A stretch of 64,000 nt of DNA from Metallyticus violacea (lineage: Eukaryota; Arthropoda; Insecta; Mantodea; Metallyticidae), in NCBI GenBank assembly GCA_030762175.1, contig CM060846.1:308298512-308362511 (forward strand). Reading direction: 5' to 3'. The position numbers and the translations under genes are program-made. Under the pieces are notes generated by a model, which saw only the letters and a program-made list of their open reading frames with translations, made no database searches and was not told the origin of the DNA. Shown piece after piece: positions 1 through 12,055 of this stretch (the first letter of the stretch is position 1; every line of letters begins with the position of its first letter).

Positions 1-620
1 AGTTTCCTTATGCTCCAGAACATCAAAATAATCGCTCTCTACTTATCCCAAAAGACTGTGTCACCTCACTTTCCTGGCTGATGGCTCTCTCAACTTCTTT
101 TTTGGCGGGGAATCAGCATGTCGCCACGGCATAGACTGTCTTTAGGATTGCAGTTTGTAGTGGTGACAACACGTCTCATCCTCTGTGACGACGTTTTTCA
201 TGAAATTGTTAGCTTCACGTGAAACTGGTGCAACAGCACCTGACACCTTCATTATGTCGGGAACCAAACTTTGTGAAACTCGGTGTTGCCAACATCGTTT
301 TCAATGTAATACAACCTACAATAAGCTTTGTACACAGTTCCTTGATCGTAATCCGCGATCGGTACGGATGAGCTGATTACTGTGAGGTGTGACATCTAGG
401 ACATGATTACTACTGTTGATACGCAAACTCACACCTCACTGTGCTCACATCCATTTTATTATCTCCGTACACCGTTAAAAACCCTGGATGAGAGTCATTG
501 GGTAAACTGTTTGGAAATGAGAAATTCAAGAACACACTTCTGTTTCCTACGCACTGTATGTCAGACGCCAATTTGGTACACTGCCCTGCTATCTCTATTA
601 GTTCCACGATAACCAAACTT
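1..620 (-). pseudogene. mariner transposase relic (SETMAR-like clade)
   Basis: Minus-strand translation gives a broken mariner transposase that runs off the left edge of the window. From right to left: an HTH-like piece (VYGDNKMDVSTVRCEF, about 440-490), a degenerate middle (RITIKELCTKLIVG, about 320-360), then the first catalytic block TEDETCCHHYKLQS and RQSMPWRHADSPPKKK (about 90-200), ending in SDYFDVLEHKET at the edge. The family cuts and pastes DNA at TA sites with a D,D34D catalytic triad. The first D is visible; the others would lie outside the window. In-frame stops and frameshifts separate the blocks, so it cannot be functional. Motif order and spacing make the assignment firm; the exact right boundary and terminal repeat are not identified. 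Confidence 0.85.
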
Positions 621-2660
621 ACAGGACATTAATGGGAAGGTTCACCCTTTACTACAATCCACCTATACCCGGCTTAGACGTTATTAGCCGACATAAAAAG
701 GCATTACTTCCACCCTCGTATTATGTCTACTTCAGCTCAACTCTCCTCGTTAGCAGCAACAGGAGGAGGAGGGTGTACGATGCACAGAGGAAGAGAAGTA
801 AAAATCAGAATTGGAAAAGTGCTTACTGATATAAATGGAGATATTTATTGCATTCTAACAAAAATATACAATCAATGCCATGAAATGTTTTATGAAAACA
901 ATGTTTTCTCAGGTTCCCCCTGATAGTTAGGTACAAGTGAGTGTGACGTGCACGACATTCACTAGAAATACAGCACACTTTACCCTACTTTTGTACCGTT
1001 CTTGCACGCACGCATTCTTTTTCTGATGATATACGAGGCTTCCTTCTTCCTTTTCTTGACTCTGCCAAGTAGGCATGGTGTGGTCAGCAGACTGTTTGAC
1101 CACTTGTTAAAACAAATGGTACCTTGACGAAATCGGCGGTTCTACCCGTGCGACATGGAGAGCTGTTCACACGCTCCTTCGCTTCTCTTCCTCTGAGACT
1201 CCGGCTTAGAATGGAATGTAGATTTCTTCAATTGTAAATAGTTAGGTGGGGCCTTTCGCTATCTACACCCAGTGACTGAGGTACAGGGCATATTCTTGCA
1301 CAATTAGTTTGGTTAGCCAGTAATTAATTCAATCATTATAGTAAACGTTGCTAACATTTCAAAATTTAAATATCCAAATTTGCATTTTAATTTTATAAAA
1401 GTATCAATGATGTAGTGTGTGTTATTTGTCAGCAAATAATATTGAATTTTACTTTGTTAGCTTTTGTGAATTCTTTTTCCTCTCCCGAACTGCAAACTTT
1501 TCCTTGGGGGCTTTCTTCCAGCATGCTCTTGAAGTTGAAACCTGTTCTGACATTAAGGGAAGGGTGTCGAACTCATGCTGCTAAATCATTTATTTGAGAT
1601 GTAGCCTATTTCGAATCTACCTTTTCCGAGTGACACAGACATTATCGAAGCTCTGTAGGTGAACACTTTTTTATACTTTACTTTATTTTATTAATTTTTT
1701 TATATGAAGCGTTGGCGTTTTTGGTACTGGTTGACTGAAACATTTACAGTTCTATACTAATGAGTAGGGCTGAAGATTTTAGTTACTTAAGAAATGAATC
1801 GTACGTTACTAGCAGAAGAAAACATTTTGATATTATTTAAACTGAAAGTACAGAAGTGTCCATACTCACCCCAAGATTCCTGTATCCCTATCAGCGAAAG
1901 AGTGTAACCGTGAATCATAAATGCTGAACTTAAATAGGACATTTTAATGCTATGAGGATTGTTATGGAATAATGAGCTGTATTTTGAACTTGTGCAACAT
2001 TACACTATGTCAGCTTGCTATTTTATAATATTAACATTGTCAAGTTTCAGATACTCGGTGCCCTATTTAATGAACATAAAATTTGATCCATCACTTGAAA
2101 TAGTTTCTTCTTATTTAGATGTGGCAGAAATTTAGAAAAGAGTTTTGCCACCTGTTGTGTACATTTTAAATTCATTAAATATTGGCATAAACAATCGCTA
2201 TTTTTTTATTTTATTTTTCACATTGTTGTTAGAATTAGAATGCTTTGACCACATGTACCACAGTTTAGCGTATGTCTTGCTTGCAACTGAGGAGCAGCGA
2301 CGGCAATGTGAACTGTCTACGAAAGTCCCTTAGCAACGCAGATGCATGCCTAAATATTTCTAAGCGTTCATAACTGCGTCTATAATCTCAGTCACATTTC
2401 AGGGTAATCTAAAGCATGATTTAACAGCGCAATGGTCAAAATAGTCACTTATGAGTACATTATCCCTTAAAACATACAATCATATATATACACATACGTT
2501 TTTAATGAATTTTACTCGTATCATCACACAAATTCAAGACACTGAAGCAGTTATTGCAATCTGCCTCCCCCAGTCTAATGCAAATATTACTTTATAAAAA
2601 TAATAAATTGCTAGTAACGTTTATGTAATTTCTAATATAACTTTTGAAACCATTTTTGTA
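621..2660. other. unassigned AT-rich DNA
   Basis: No coding region, RNA gene or repeat family could be supported. A somewhat GC-richer block (about 1000-1270) shows no recognisable protein in any frame. Short open frames here carry no motif. Confidence 0.5.
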
Positions 2661-2665
2661 TCCAG

Positions 2666-3323
2666 GAAAGAGAATTAGCCGTCATATATGCATCTCGACA
2701 CACCAGCAAGCCAAAGAACGGCCAAGCCTCCCATTCACAATAGGAACAAAAGCTGGTGCCTTCTGCACCGGATAATAGAGCTTTTTGTGTCTACAGTCGT
2801 GAAGCGGAGTGCTGATCCCTTTAACATTAAAAACATGCCGTACCAAGGCGATGAACTTTACTGGTCATCAGAACACAGATTTCCAGTAGCGAATTACGTA
2901 GGGTGCAATGTTGAAATTCAAAAGTGGAGCCTAAAAGTGAGTTTACACCCTACAATATGAATCGTGTATTTTAAAAACTCTGATGCCGTGAGTTCAGTTA
3001 TGTCGATCCGCGAAGCGACCACGTGCAAAGGGAATATAAATAGGGAAACATTCTCTCACGTCTTCCTTCTCATTATTATTCTTAGTCGAAGCACTATTGA
3101 TGATATATTATGCTCACAGCGGATATTAACCTGTATACAAGATTCCACAATTATAAATAGAATAGAATCGCATTATTCACCTATTTTGCTCAGGTTAAAT
3201 CAGCATCCGGTCTTAGTAAATAGTGTATGGGAAATTAATGACATCTCTGTGTCACCGTTGTTGCAATACCGATGGATGCCAGAGGGAATGGAGGAATTTG
3301 TGGGAATGTTGCTTGACTGGTGA
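2666..3323 (+). other. two unrecognised open frames
   Basis: A 90-codon frame (2688-2960) and a 119-codon frame (2964-3323) lie back to back. The first ends near a consensus-like donor GTGAGT at 2938 and is preceded by a possible acceptor (tttttgtatccag, ending at 2665). However, an in-frame TAG at 2676-2678 blocks the reading from that acceptor. No domain is recognised. At this base composition open frames of this size are expected by chance, so this is a place to check rather than a gene call. Confidence 0.15.
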
Positions 3324-3424
3324 AATATATTTAATAGGGGGAAGGAAGTGCTGCAGATAGTGTCAAAATACTGACAGAAACTATACATTATGAAAATCCT
3401 AGATAGTACAAGTAAATGTTATAT

Positions 3425-4015
3425 AAAAGTAGGATGGTGCAACCCAAACTGCAAACAAGCGAATAAAGATGCAAGAAGCGCTTAAGGCTTACAGAAGGGA
3501 GGGGGTTGAAGTTGTTATGTCCAGCTAAGAAAAGAATATAGAGACACGTTGAAATTGCCTAGTCAAAATTGCAAAACAAAATGATGCGAGATATAAGAAC
3601 TGCAACCGATTGGTGGGATACGATAGACGTGTGGAATTTGATTAGAGAAACGAAAGTACGAAAAAGAGGACAAATAAACATCCAAACCCTAAGGTAGCCT
3701 GCTTATTTTAATTGCGTGTATGAAGAAAACAGAGTGGAACATTGGAAGGGACCGCGACCTGTCCTTTAGAGAACTGCGTTTAATTCTCCCCAGTACTAAT
3801 ACTAGACCAAGAAATAACGGACAGCGAACTAAATTTTTTTAAAATAAAATGGAAAAGCACTCGGAATTGAAGGAAATGCGTTTGAAATTGTAAATTTACC
3901 TTTAGTAGTACCGGAAGTAATAGACGTCCTACACATCGCATTTAATAAATTATTTAATGGAGAAGGATATCCAGAATCATGGTCAATGACGATAATACAG
4001 CCGATATTCAAAGGT
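3425..4015 (+). pseudogene. non-LTR retrotransposon (LINE) reverse transcriptase fragment
   Basis: Plus-strand reading with several frame changes gives the linker after the endonuclease and the start of the reverse transcriptase. Visible pieces are VWNLIRETKVRKRGQ (about 3630-3675), LDQEITDSEL (about 3803-3833), KALGIEGNAFEIVNLPLV (from 3854) and NGEGYPESWSMTIIQPIFKG (to 4015). The last two match the KAPGxDGIP...LFNxxLxxGxxPxxWxxxxIxPIxK blocks of RTE/Jockey/CR1-like LINEs. These enzymes copy element RNA into a nicked target site. The fragment stops before the catalytic YxDD motif and has internal stops, so it is dead. The LINE clade cannot be set from this piece. Confidence 0.8.
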
Positions 4016-4342
4016 AGAATCGGAATGGGGGAGGCGATTGATTGATTTGTTGATTAATTATTTAATGGAAATTGTTTGTTTTAATAGCCTCTGCACTGAT
4101 GAGCCAGTTTGGAACAATATACTATGGTGTTTAATTTTGATTGCCCCACTCTGATGACGTCGATTGCTGAACATGAGATATAATATATAGTTCATGTCTC
4201 TCGCTGATGATCTTGAGTCTATGCCACGGCTTTCGAAAATTGAAGTTCGAAGTTCACTTAAGCATGAACAGTCGACCACCCTTGCATAAAATATATTTGT
4301 AATTTGTATATACATTTACATATGAATAAAAATAAAACAACA
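4016..4342. other. unassigned sequence between LINE fragment and microsatellite
   Basis: It begins with a short GATT-rich stretch (gattgattgatttgttgatt). An open minus frame (4058-4315) has no recognisable motif. Part of it could be an untranslated piece of the LINE, but nothing shows this. Confidence 0.3.
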
Positions 4343-4364
4343 ACTGCTACTACTACTACTGCTC

Positions 4365-4406
<42 letters not shown>

Positions 4407-4440
4407 TTACTACTACTACTACCACCACCACCACTACTAT
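4343..4440. repeat. (ACT)n microsatellite with CAC interruptions
   Basis: About 98 bp of ACT/CTA repeats, broken by gctcct near the start and by an accaccaccacc run near the end. The threonine-rich open frame across it is an artefact of the repeat. Confidence 0.95.
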
Positions 4441-7110
4441 TTATAAAATACTTATTCAAATTATAATAAACAGGAATGTTTATTTTTAGATGATGTGCAA
4501 CTTGGCATTTTCAAGCTAAAGGTGTTAATTTAAGCTTCCATTTAATGTTGCTAATTGTTAATAATAGTATAAATACATTTTCCTAGAAACCTGGGGCCAA
4601 CTAATAAGAAACGAAGAACAGACGTTACCGGCACGGTGAGGAATATAAGGAAAAATAGGACATATAGCGTTTTATTTCAAAAACAATAATTGACAAATTG
4701 TGTGAAAACAATAAAACATATAATTACGTAAATACCCACTCAGATTGTTGCACTTCTCAATTTTCTATATTGGAATGCATTACAAGCTTAGTGATATATG
4801 TTTAATTGATTTAATCATTCACTAGCGAGAGAACCAGTGAAACAACCATTGTACATCTAATTCCATTAAAGTTTGATGTATCCATGTATTTAATGACCGA
4901 CACTGCAGCGGAGGCTGAGTCGGCCAATAAGCCATTGTTTACCGACCAACCGGATACACTAGAATGGGAGCGGACGGACCGGCGGGAAAGCAAAATAGTA
5001 GGTGGTGGCAGTACTAAGCTGACAGTCTAATCATTTCTAATGGATTTAAAAAAATTATATTCACCCATATTGCGCATGGATAAAGTGGAACTACCATTTT
5101 TCATTTTCCACACATTTCTGACATTTGCTTGCAAATTTACCTATTGCCTTCTTAGTTCTCTTTGATAAATTAAACTAAACGCTTGACGAATGCTAGCCCT
5201 AAGTTTATCTTAAGTGTGTAGATATTACTAATTTATGGATCGCATTACGAATTGGATCTCGATCAGCTGGAAATTTCTCTTCAAATAATATCCTGATAGC
5301 AGGAGCCGACTCGGTACGAATATAAGAATCATAAATAAATAGTTTATTACAATATTAGGCATAATATTTGTCATGTAGAATTCTTAACAGAGCTTACTGT
5401 AGGACTAGACACGTGTTGATTCCTGAGCAGTTTCAAGTTTATTTTTATTAAAATGGCACTGTTTCATGCACTTACCCCTTTGTATGCGCTGTAATTCATA
5501 AAATCACACTGATACACTTGTGTAATTGATTAGTAATGACACGGTGTATTATTTTGTCGCAGAAAATACGTACAAAGAACTTACAAGCAGAAAGCGGTTG
5601 AAAAATAGGCACCTGAAGAACAGGAACAAGTGGTCTCAAATGCTCCGATATGCTGTTACAACACTAACTGCAAAAGTACAAATGTGTTTATAGATGGTCA
5701 AAATAACTGAAAACTCAGCAGTAAATCACGTATTTCGTCAAATAAAGAGCATTACTGCAGTATATCACATGCCGATAATGTTCCAAATGAACCACCGCAT
5801 AATACACTACAATCCAGTGGAATGTCAGCCATCTCTTCATACGTGAAACGATGAAGCATATCATTCTTTTGTCTATAGAGTAAATGCGAATATGTAATTT
5901 AATTAATTGAGGTTCAAATATATGAAACTTACCCACATACTGTAGTTCTCACTTCCACGAAGTCCTGTACTCGAGTGACAATGTGTGACTTGTGGTTGCA
6001 CTGAGGTGCAGCATGCTTTAACTTGATCTGGTCTACATTTGACTAGCTGTGAACACAAGTCAACATCGTAGCCCAGCTAGGGATACCTTCAGCTTCCATA
6101 TTGAAGCGTCAGAGAATTTTTTCATTCCCGCTTACAAAATGCCTTAAGTATCAAATATCCTTTGAATTCGTAAATTTTTGTACACTTTTTCCCGCAGGAC
6201 TGTTACTAATAAGACTATGAAATCTTTGGCTTCCATGTTGCTGAACAAGATGCCATAGCTTGTATCTTGTTGTTTTGTTTGCTGAAAAAGTAATCGTATG
6301 TTAAACAATGACATATAATGACGAATTTTATTGGCAGTAGATAGAAATATTGTTTCGCTCAGATGAATCCTGTCCTAAAGTTGGGCTTCATTTATTCATT
6401 GACGTTGAATAGCATTTGTTGTGAAACAGAACTTAGAGAAGCCCATGAAGTGTGAGTAAATACTATTTAACGATTTATACAAGTATTTAACATGTTCATG
6501 CTATTAGCACAAGCTAACATAAAAATCGCTTGTTTGTGTTGAATGCTTAAAACACGTAAAAGAGGGGGAACAAGAGGCAAAAGAGAGAACTCGTTAACTA
6601 TACGTCCACGTGTGAACCCAAATATGTCAACATACGTGCGTTTACGACATGACAGTTGTAGCATTGTGGAAAAAAAATGTTAAAAATAAAATACAAACCA
6701 ATTTCAACTGAGTATCCTTGACCCAGTAGCTGAAAGTATAAACTCTCATGATTAAACAAACATGGCGGAGCGTTATACAGGCCTACAGGCTACAACGTAC
6801 GACAGGTATGACTAGTGAGTCTAACAAAGAAGATTGTAAGCATCTGAAGTGTGAACTTCTCCCCTTTAGTAAGAGGTTTTATTGCGCGAAGAACTATCAA
6901 AATGAGCTCATCTGCAACTTCAGCTGACCAGTGAACTTTTTAATTAATACCTTATTTTATTTCCGCACAAAATTAAACAGAATATATTTTCACTAAATAT
7001 TCCGTCATCTACAAGATCATTAAATTATTCAAGAAAAATAAAAATCTACGAGAAAATAACAAAAAACAAATGTGAATACTGCGATTCAGAAATATAAACC
7101 AACTTGCAAT
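4441..7110. other. unassigned AT-rich DNA
   Basis: No gene, RNA or known repeat could be supported. Short open frames (4811-4993 minus, 5715-5936 minus, 6467-6664 minus) show no motifs and look random. Confidence 0.5.
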
Positions 7111-7112
7111 GC

Positions 7113-7672
7113 TTTGTCTATAAGCGAGAGCGGCGCTCGATGCCGTCTGCGGGTATGGTAGAGTGGCGCTGATAAACCATACAACAATGAACTATTTTAA
7201 AAGTTTTTACTTACCAACTTTATGAAAGGAGGTATTGAAACTGGCCACCGTTGCTGTCCATATATTTTTGCACTTCTTTAAACACTATTGATCACTTGCT
7301 GTAGTTCACGTCGAGTAATGCTGACTATTTCCTGGTGAATATTTTGTTACTCTACTTCCAGTGTATGTGGGTTTGTCTTGTATAACATTTACTCCAGAGA
7401 CAAAAGTCATAATAAGTTAGGTCAGAAAACCGAGGGCACAAACTTTTAATAGCCAAAATTACTCAATGTGAATTACAATGAGTGATGGCTAGATTTTTTT
7501 AAAGAGGTACCAAAAATGTATGGGTAACGACAGGGGCCAGTTTAAGCATCTCCTTTTACAAGTTTTAAGTAAAAACTTTTAAAATAATCATGGAAACCAT
7601 TGCATGGTTGTATCAGCAGCACTGTACTATTCCCGCAGACTGCAATGAGCGGCACTGTCGCCTATAGACAAA
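7113..7672 (-). mobile_element. 560-bp DNA transposon with ~105-bp terminal inverted repeats and a transposase C-terminus relic
   Basis: The two ends are inverted repeats: 7113-7220 begins TTTGTCTATAAGCGAGAGCG, and the reverse complement of 7565-7672 begins TTTGTCTATAGGCGACAGTG. About 50 of the first 62 positions match, and both arms share ATTTTAAAAGTTTTTACTTA. Between them, on the minus strand (about 7205-7440), are remnants of a DDE transposase C-terminus: PRSFDLTYYDFCLW, a block like NPHTLEE.KQNIHQEIVSI, and ELQQVINSVF. The aspartate in YYDFCLW matches the third catalytic acid of D,D34D mariner relatives. N-terminal and central domains are missing, so it is a non-autonomous deletion derivative. 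No target duplication was recognised. Confidence 0.8.
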
Positions 7673-7910
7673 ACACCACAGGTTGGTTCATAGTTGATTC
7701 GAGGCTCTGTATATGAATTAACCTGGAATTAAATCTCGAGATGCTTTGTTCTGCTAACCGTTTATTCTTCACACTATTAATTCTGAAACTTTTCTTTCCG
7801 TACTTAGCTCTTCTGATGAAATTGTGTGTGTTGGTAACTCTAGAAAACCCTTTTGAATATCTATGTAAACATTTAATAAATATTACGTTTATCACCGTTA
7901 AGCTGCAGAC

Positions 7911-7932
7911 AAAAAAAAAAAAAAAAAAAAAA
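7911..7932. repeat. poly(A) tract
   Basis: A run of about 21 A residues. No retroelement body was identified upstream of it. Confidence 0.9.
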
Positions 7933-8284
7933 CAGAACAAAATAGCAAATTGGAATTTCCATAAGAGTCTAAAAAGTGAAACAATTTCTCACGAACGATG
8001 GAAAGCGAACATTAGTTAGGTTTTGTAACAAGCATGGGCATAAGACATTGTTAAATAGGGGTTTGTATAAATATTTGTGCGAAGTAATTATATACTACCA
8101 GTATTCAATAAACGTAAATTTATTGTATTTTATTTTATTTTGGGTTATACATCTGAGGCTATAATAGATCACAGAATGTAGCATTGGTTACAGTTTTATC
8201 TTGACTACTTTTTCGTATTCACACATTTCATACTTTTACAAAATTGGCATAATTTTGAAACCTCAGTAGGTTAATATACCCATT

Positions 8285-8632
8285 TCAGAAGCTGATAAAT
8301 GCAACCTTAAAAAAATTATATCTTTCAAATAAATGCTTCATCTCTTTTATGATCGTGTCCCCTTGCAAATGGCTATTTAAGATAAGAAAATTTGTTCCGC
8401 AGGAGTAATAAAGCACAATTTCCATCAATGAGGAAACATTTATTTTCGTTAAATTTCCTAGCATCTTCATTTTGTTTGTATTTCTAAATCCGATAGAATT
8501 TTTATTAAAAATATGTACGTTTTTGTTATTCCAAGTTAGCAATATTGAATATTTAGATTTCAATTTGTGATGGCTTTGTGATACAATTTTCAATAAGCAG
8601 TTTTTTATTTTCATTGATAAAATAATAGCTGG
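8285..8632 (-). other. unrecognised 109-codon open frame, possible exon
   Basis: The minus-strand frame 8614-8285 is open for 109 codons and rich in K, N, I, F and L, as AT-rich DNA would give. It stays open back to a plausible splice acceptor (tttcacctccag, AG at 8631-8632 on plus coordinates). Near its end is a weak possible donor (AAG/GTTGCA). The protein includes SSLMEIVLYYSCGTNF and KEMKHLFERYNFFK, which I do not recognise. Chance frames of this length are expected in this window, so it is only a candidate. Confidence 0.2.
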
Positions 8633-8903
8633 AGGTGAAATTTAATTAGAAATTAATGTTAAAATAACATTGCAACGATTGATTTTATTTGAATATTTTG
8701 TATTTTGTGTACAGATACCAATGACAAACTGGACAGTAGTGTTACTGTTTCAACAGTTGATTCTAACATTGATGGCTTATATAGTGCTTATTCACTATCT
8801 CACAATAGCCGCTGTCACATATGCTATGAAAACGAGTTTTGCATTTTTGTTCCACACTCAGCTAACATAGCAAATTTCGTTTAATGGTCTTGTTTTGGAT
8901 CTA

Positions 8904-9745
8904 CAAGGGCTGTTCAATGATGAATGATCATAATTTTATACAGGTATACTTTCTCGCGCTAAAAAACATTTGTTATATTAATGCATGATGTACGCTTAGA
9001 ACTAGTTTTAAATTTGTCTCTCTCCGGTCCCACTTGTGAAAGGTGTGCAAGTTGAGACATGTTCAGTTCCGCCCTGCAGCATAAAAGAGGTGACACCCGA
9101 TGAAAAATATGTTACTCTGAAATGCTGCTTTCGTCTAAAATCTTCTGAGGCCTATGCAATGTTACGGAAGGCCTATGGAAAATACAGCTCGAAGATAGCT
9201 TCAAATGTTTAAACAGTGGAGGCAATCAATTTCAAAGGAAGGTGGACCCTTCTGTTTGTGCACTAACGGAAGAAAATATTAACACCGCTGCTGTCATCAT
9301 GAGAGAGGGTCGTTGAAAAACATTAAGAACACTATCCGAAATTCTGAAAATGGCACTGAGTGCCACCCACACGTTGTTAACTGAAAAGTTGCATATGAGA
9401 CTGGTTTGTGCATGGTGGGTTCCAAGACTGCTGAATCGCGAATAAAAGGAAGATGATGTTATAGTATGATGTCGAATTTCTTTCATAAATAATCATCACT
9501 ATTGATGTAACTAGGTGAAATCTCCATCATCAAATTAAAAAAATGATTGCTTCCTCTGGGAAAATGAATCATCTCATTTTTGCATATTCAAGGAATGGTT
9601 TACTAGATCATACATGCGCACAAAACTGTTATTGAGCAATACTACAGAGATGTCCTGAAAACTTTTGCAAGGCCATATCGCAAATAAAAGGCCACCCACG
9701 TTTCTTTGTAACAAGCTCAATGCTGCAGAACTCTTGGAACTGAAA
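8904..9745 (+). mobile_element. mariner element, 5' copy (same family as 45071-46301), truncated
   Basis: It starts with terminal sequence CAAGGGCTGTTCAATGATGA after a TA at 8902-8903. This is the same terminus seen inverted at the right end of the 45071 copy. Plus-strand frames then give a decayed mariner transposase: TPDEKYVTLKCCFRLKSSEA and YAMLRKAYGKY (HTH region, about 9095-9190), a GRTS-like linker, ENINTAAV-like and MALSATHTLLTEKLHM-like pieces (9270-9400), and a late block around 9590-9715 resembling IFQGMVY and QYYRDVLK. Many stops and frameshifts are present. The element breaks off beside the SINE-A at 9747, and its C-terminus and right terminus are missing. Confidence 0.8.
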
Positions 9746-9746
9746 T

Positions 9747-9941
9747 AGGTGGCCGATATTACTGAGGTACGGACTCGTGAACCGCAGGTCTGCAGTCTGA
9801 TTTCCACCAGGATCATTCTCCATGACAGATACATTCCAGCTTTTTCCTCAGTTCTCTTAAATGGCGATTGCCGGGAAGGCATCCTGAATCTATGCCTGGA
9901 ATGCTTTCTTCCACACACAAGCACACAAATCCCTTTCCCAA
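9747..9941 (+). repeat. SINE-A copy, diverged, lacks its 3' part
   Basis: The tRNA-like head (ggtggccgatattactgagg, then acggactcgtgaaccgcaggtctg) is followed by the SINE-A body (tttttcctcagttctcttaaatg... tgccgggaaggcatcc... ctatgcctggaatgctttctt). It ends near aatccctttccca. The usual tail (ccgcctgtggtgcc... gttaaaca) is missing. The B box is degraded, so this is an old copy. The open frames across it are artefacts. Confidence 0.8.
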
Positions 9942-10813
9942 GAGAACAATGGAGTCCCCCTTTTGTGTCCGCATCTGGAGTTCAAATAAGTCATATCGGA
10001 TCCATAAAGGCCGTAGAACTAAGCCTTGTAGTTGATGAAAATGGCAAGTTTATTTGGTTCTGGTATCTTGCTAGATAGAGAGTTTGGATAATCTAGAGAA
10101 TTATTAAAATAGAACTTTTTCTACTAATTCACTCACAATCAGTTACTTGAATTTACCATCTTATTGCTAATATATAGTAATTTCAATTTCCTGGAATTTC
10201 TCTATAATTAACGGATACGATGTACTTTAAGTACTAATTGATTAATATCTATATTGATTATACATATTTATATCTCGTGGTAGCTAAGAAAAAAGTATTT
10301 GAGATTATGTAATAGACTACATTAGCAGCTTTTTAATCAACGTCCCTCCTTCACACCGAGCGAAGTATTACCATATTAAATAGTTTCGAAGGTAAGGGAA
10401 ATTTTTAAATTTTGTTCTCGCAGAAATGTTGGCTACAATGAATCGCATATACATTTTGCGAATGTATTAAAATTAATATTTCAAATTGATTTTTTGTATA
10501 AGTAAACAACTTTCACTAATTTTAGCACAGATTGTGTAACTACATTTGTTTTACTGTGGATTAATTAATACTTTTTTGAAGCTTCTGCGAAAAATTCATT
10601 TCAGAGATGAGGTTATATGAACATTATATAGATAAACTAGAAAGTAATTTAAATGCTTTAAATTTACTGTACAAATATTTCTCTTTCTTTCGTGATATCC
10701 GTAGAAAATAAGCTCTGATATAAACAAATACTTCTTATGGAACATCTATCTAAAGGAGCAGCTGATTCTTAAAGTGCAAGTTATTCGTCATGAGTAGTAT
10801 GATGTGACTATTT
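9942..10813. other. unassigned DNA
   Basis: No supported feature. The block 9960-10075 is moderately GC-rich but matches nothing I recognise; the rest is AT-rich. Confidence 0.45.
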
Positions 10814-11073
10814 GAGTAACTTGTGAGCTAGTAGGTAGAATTCAAAAGCCTCCGAAATTGAGTAACTTGTGAGTTAGTAAGTATAACCAAAAGGCTCCGG
10901 TAACTTGTGAGTTAGTAGGTATAATCCAAAAGTCTCCGGACTTGAGTAACTTATGAGTTAGTAGGTAGAATCCAAAGGCCTCCAGTAACTTGTGAGTTAG
11001 TAAGTAGAATCCAAAAACCTTCGAACTTGTGTAACTTGTGAGTAGTAAGTAGAATCCAAAAAAGTCTCCGGAT
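10814..11073. repeat. minisatellite, about 6 units of 40-46 bp
   Basis: Six tandem units share the core gtaacttgtgagttagtagg followed by tagaatccaaaagtctccgg with substitutions. Units start near 10814, 10860, 10900, 10944, 10984 and 11030. Unit length tends to alternate: long units carry an extra a-cttga joint before gtaact and short units lack it, giving about 46, 40, 44, 41, 45 and 43 bp. This suggests the array grew by duplication of a two-unit block. Confidence 0.9.
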
Positions 11074-11399
11074 TGGTATGCAAAATTCGCACCAATTTTA
11101 AAGTAAGGTGAGTGACGAACTACACTCTCTATGGGAAGGTTAGCTCACCAGTTGCAACTTTGTACATTCTCTATTTAACTGGAAGCACTCCTTTAACCAT
11201 AATGTGTCACGCTAAGTTGCTGCTGAGTACTGCTATTTGATGGTAACATTCTTCACCAAATAGGCTCTTTCTAGGTGTCATCAATCACCTTTGGGGAAAG
11301 CTTCTCTTTTATATTCTATCGTGAAGGAATGAAGTCAAGAGAGAGTATGACGTTGGCGGCGTGTGGAAGTGATAACTGAAGAAAACGTCTATTATTGAA

Positions 11400-12055
11400 A
11401 AGCAAACACTGAATGAAAGGGGACTGAAGCGCAGAGAAATCTGAGGAGATAATGGTTTGGCTTTCTGTTTCATTATTCTGCCGCATCATTCTCCAAAAAT
11501 TTCACATGGCGAAAAGCAGTGCAAAATGGATGATGCTGTAAATTTGCGTCCTGCAGAACTACAATGCGATGATCTGTTTCTGCAATGGAGTTTGCCAAGG
11601 TAATCAAAATGCTTTGTCACGTAGGATGAAACCTCGGTTCCTTAATAACATCATCTTTCCAAAGGAGAATCCATGGAGAGGCGGATCATCTCCAAAATGT
11701 ACAAAATCATGCAATGCATAAAAATCATCGCAAGAGTTTACTGGGATTGCCAAAGGTTACTCTTGATTGACTTCAAGAAAAGATATATCGCTATGAATGC
11801 TTAGCTCTTGCACAAAGCGTACGACGCCATAATGAAAAAGATACAAGGAACGCTTTGTCGTTATTTTTGCCGACTCCAGTCTACATCCTACAGACCAGAT
11901 CTAGCCCCAATGACTAATCTATTTTATAGACTGTAAAAACAGCCTCAAGGAAAAAAATTAAAATTAAGCGACTTAATGGGTCACTTTACATATAAAACTC
12001 CTAAGTACTTTCTGAAACCCATTGAATTAGTGATTCATAGATGTGATGATTATAT
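11400..12055 (+). pseudogene. mariner transposase relic
   Basis: Plus-strand frames with many breaks show mariner blocks in order: ARVYWDCQRLLLIDF (about 11735-11780, like VFWDxxGVLLIDF), HKAYDAIMKKIQGTL (about 11812-11857), YRPDLAPMTNLFYRL (about 11895-11940) and a C-terminal tail with KCDDYID-like ending near 12060. The canonical YSPDLAPSDYHLF has an Asp that here reads as T/N, so the third catalytic acid is lost. Upstream sequence to about 11270 may belong to it but is too decayed to read. No terminal repeats were identified. Confidence 0.7.

Noticed and set aside
2688..2960. Candidate exon with acceptor and donor
   Set aside because: An in-frame stop lies between the acceptor and the ATG, and no motif is recognised, so it was kept only as a weak note.
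4304..4489. Threonine-rich open frame
   Set aside because: It is the translation of the (ACT)n microsatellite.
9574..10078. Overlapping 116- and 109-codon frames
   Set aside because: They cross a mariner end and a SINE-A with no consistent family.
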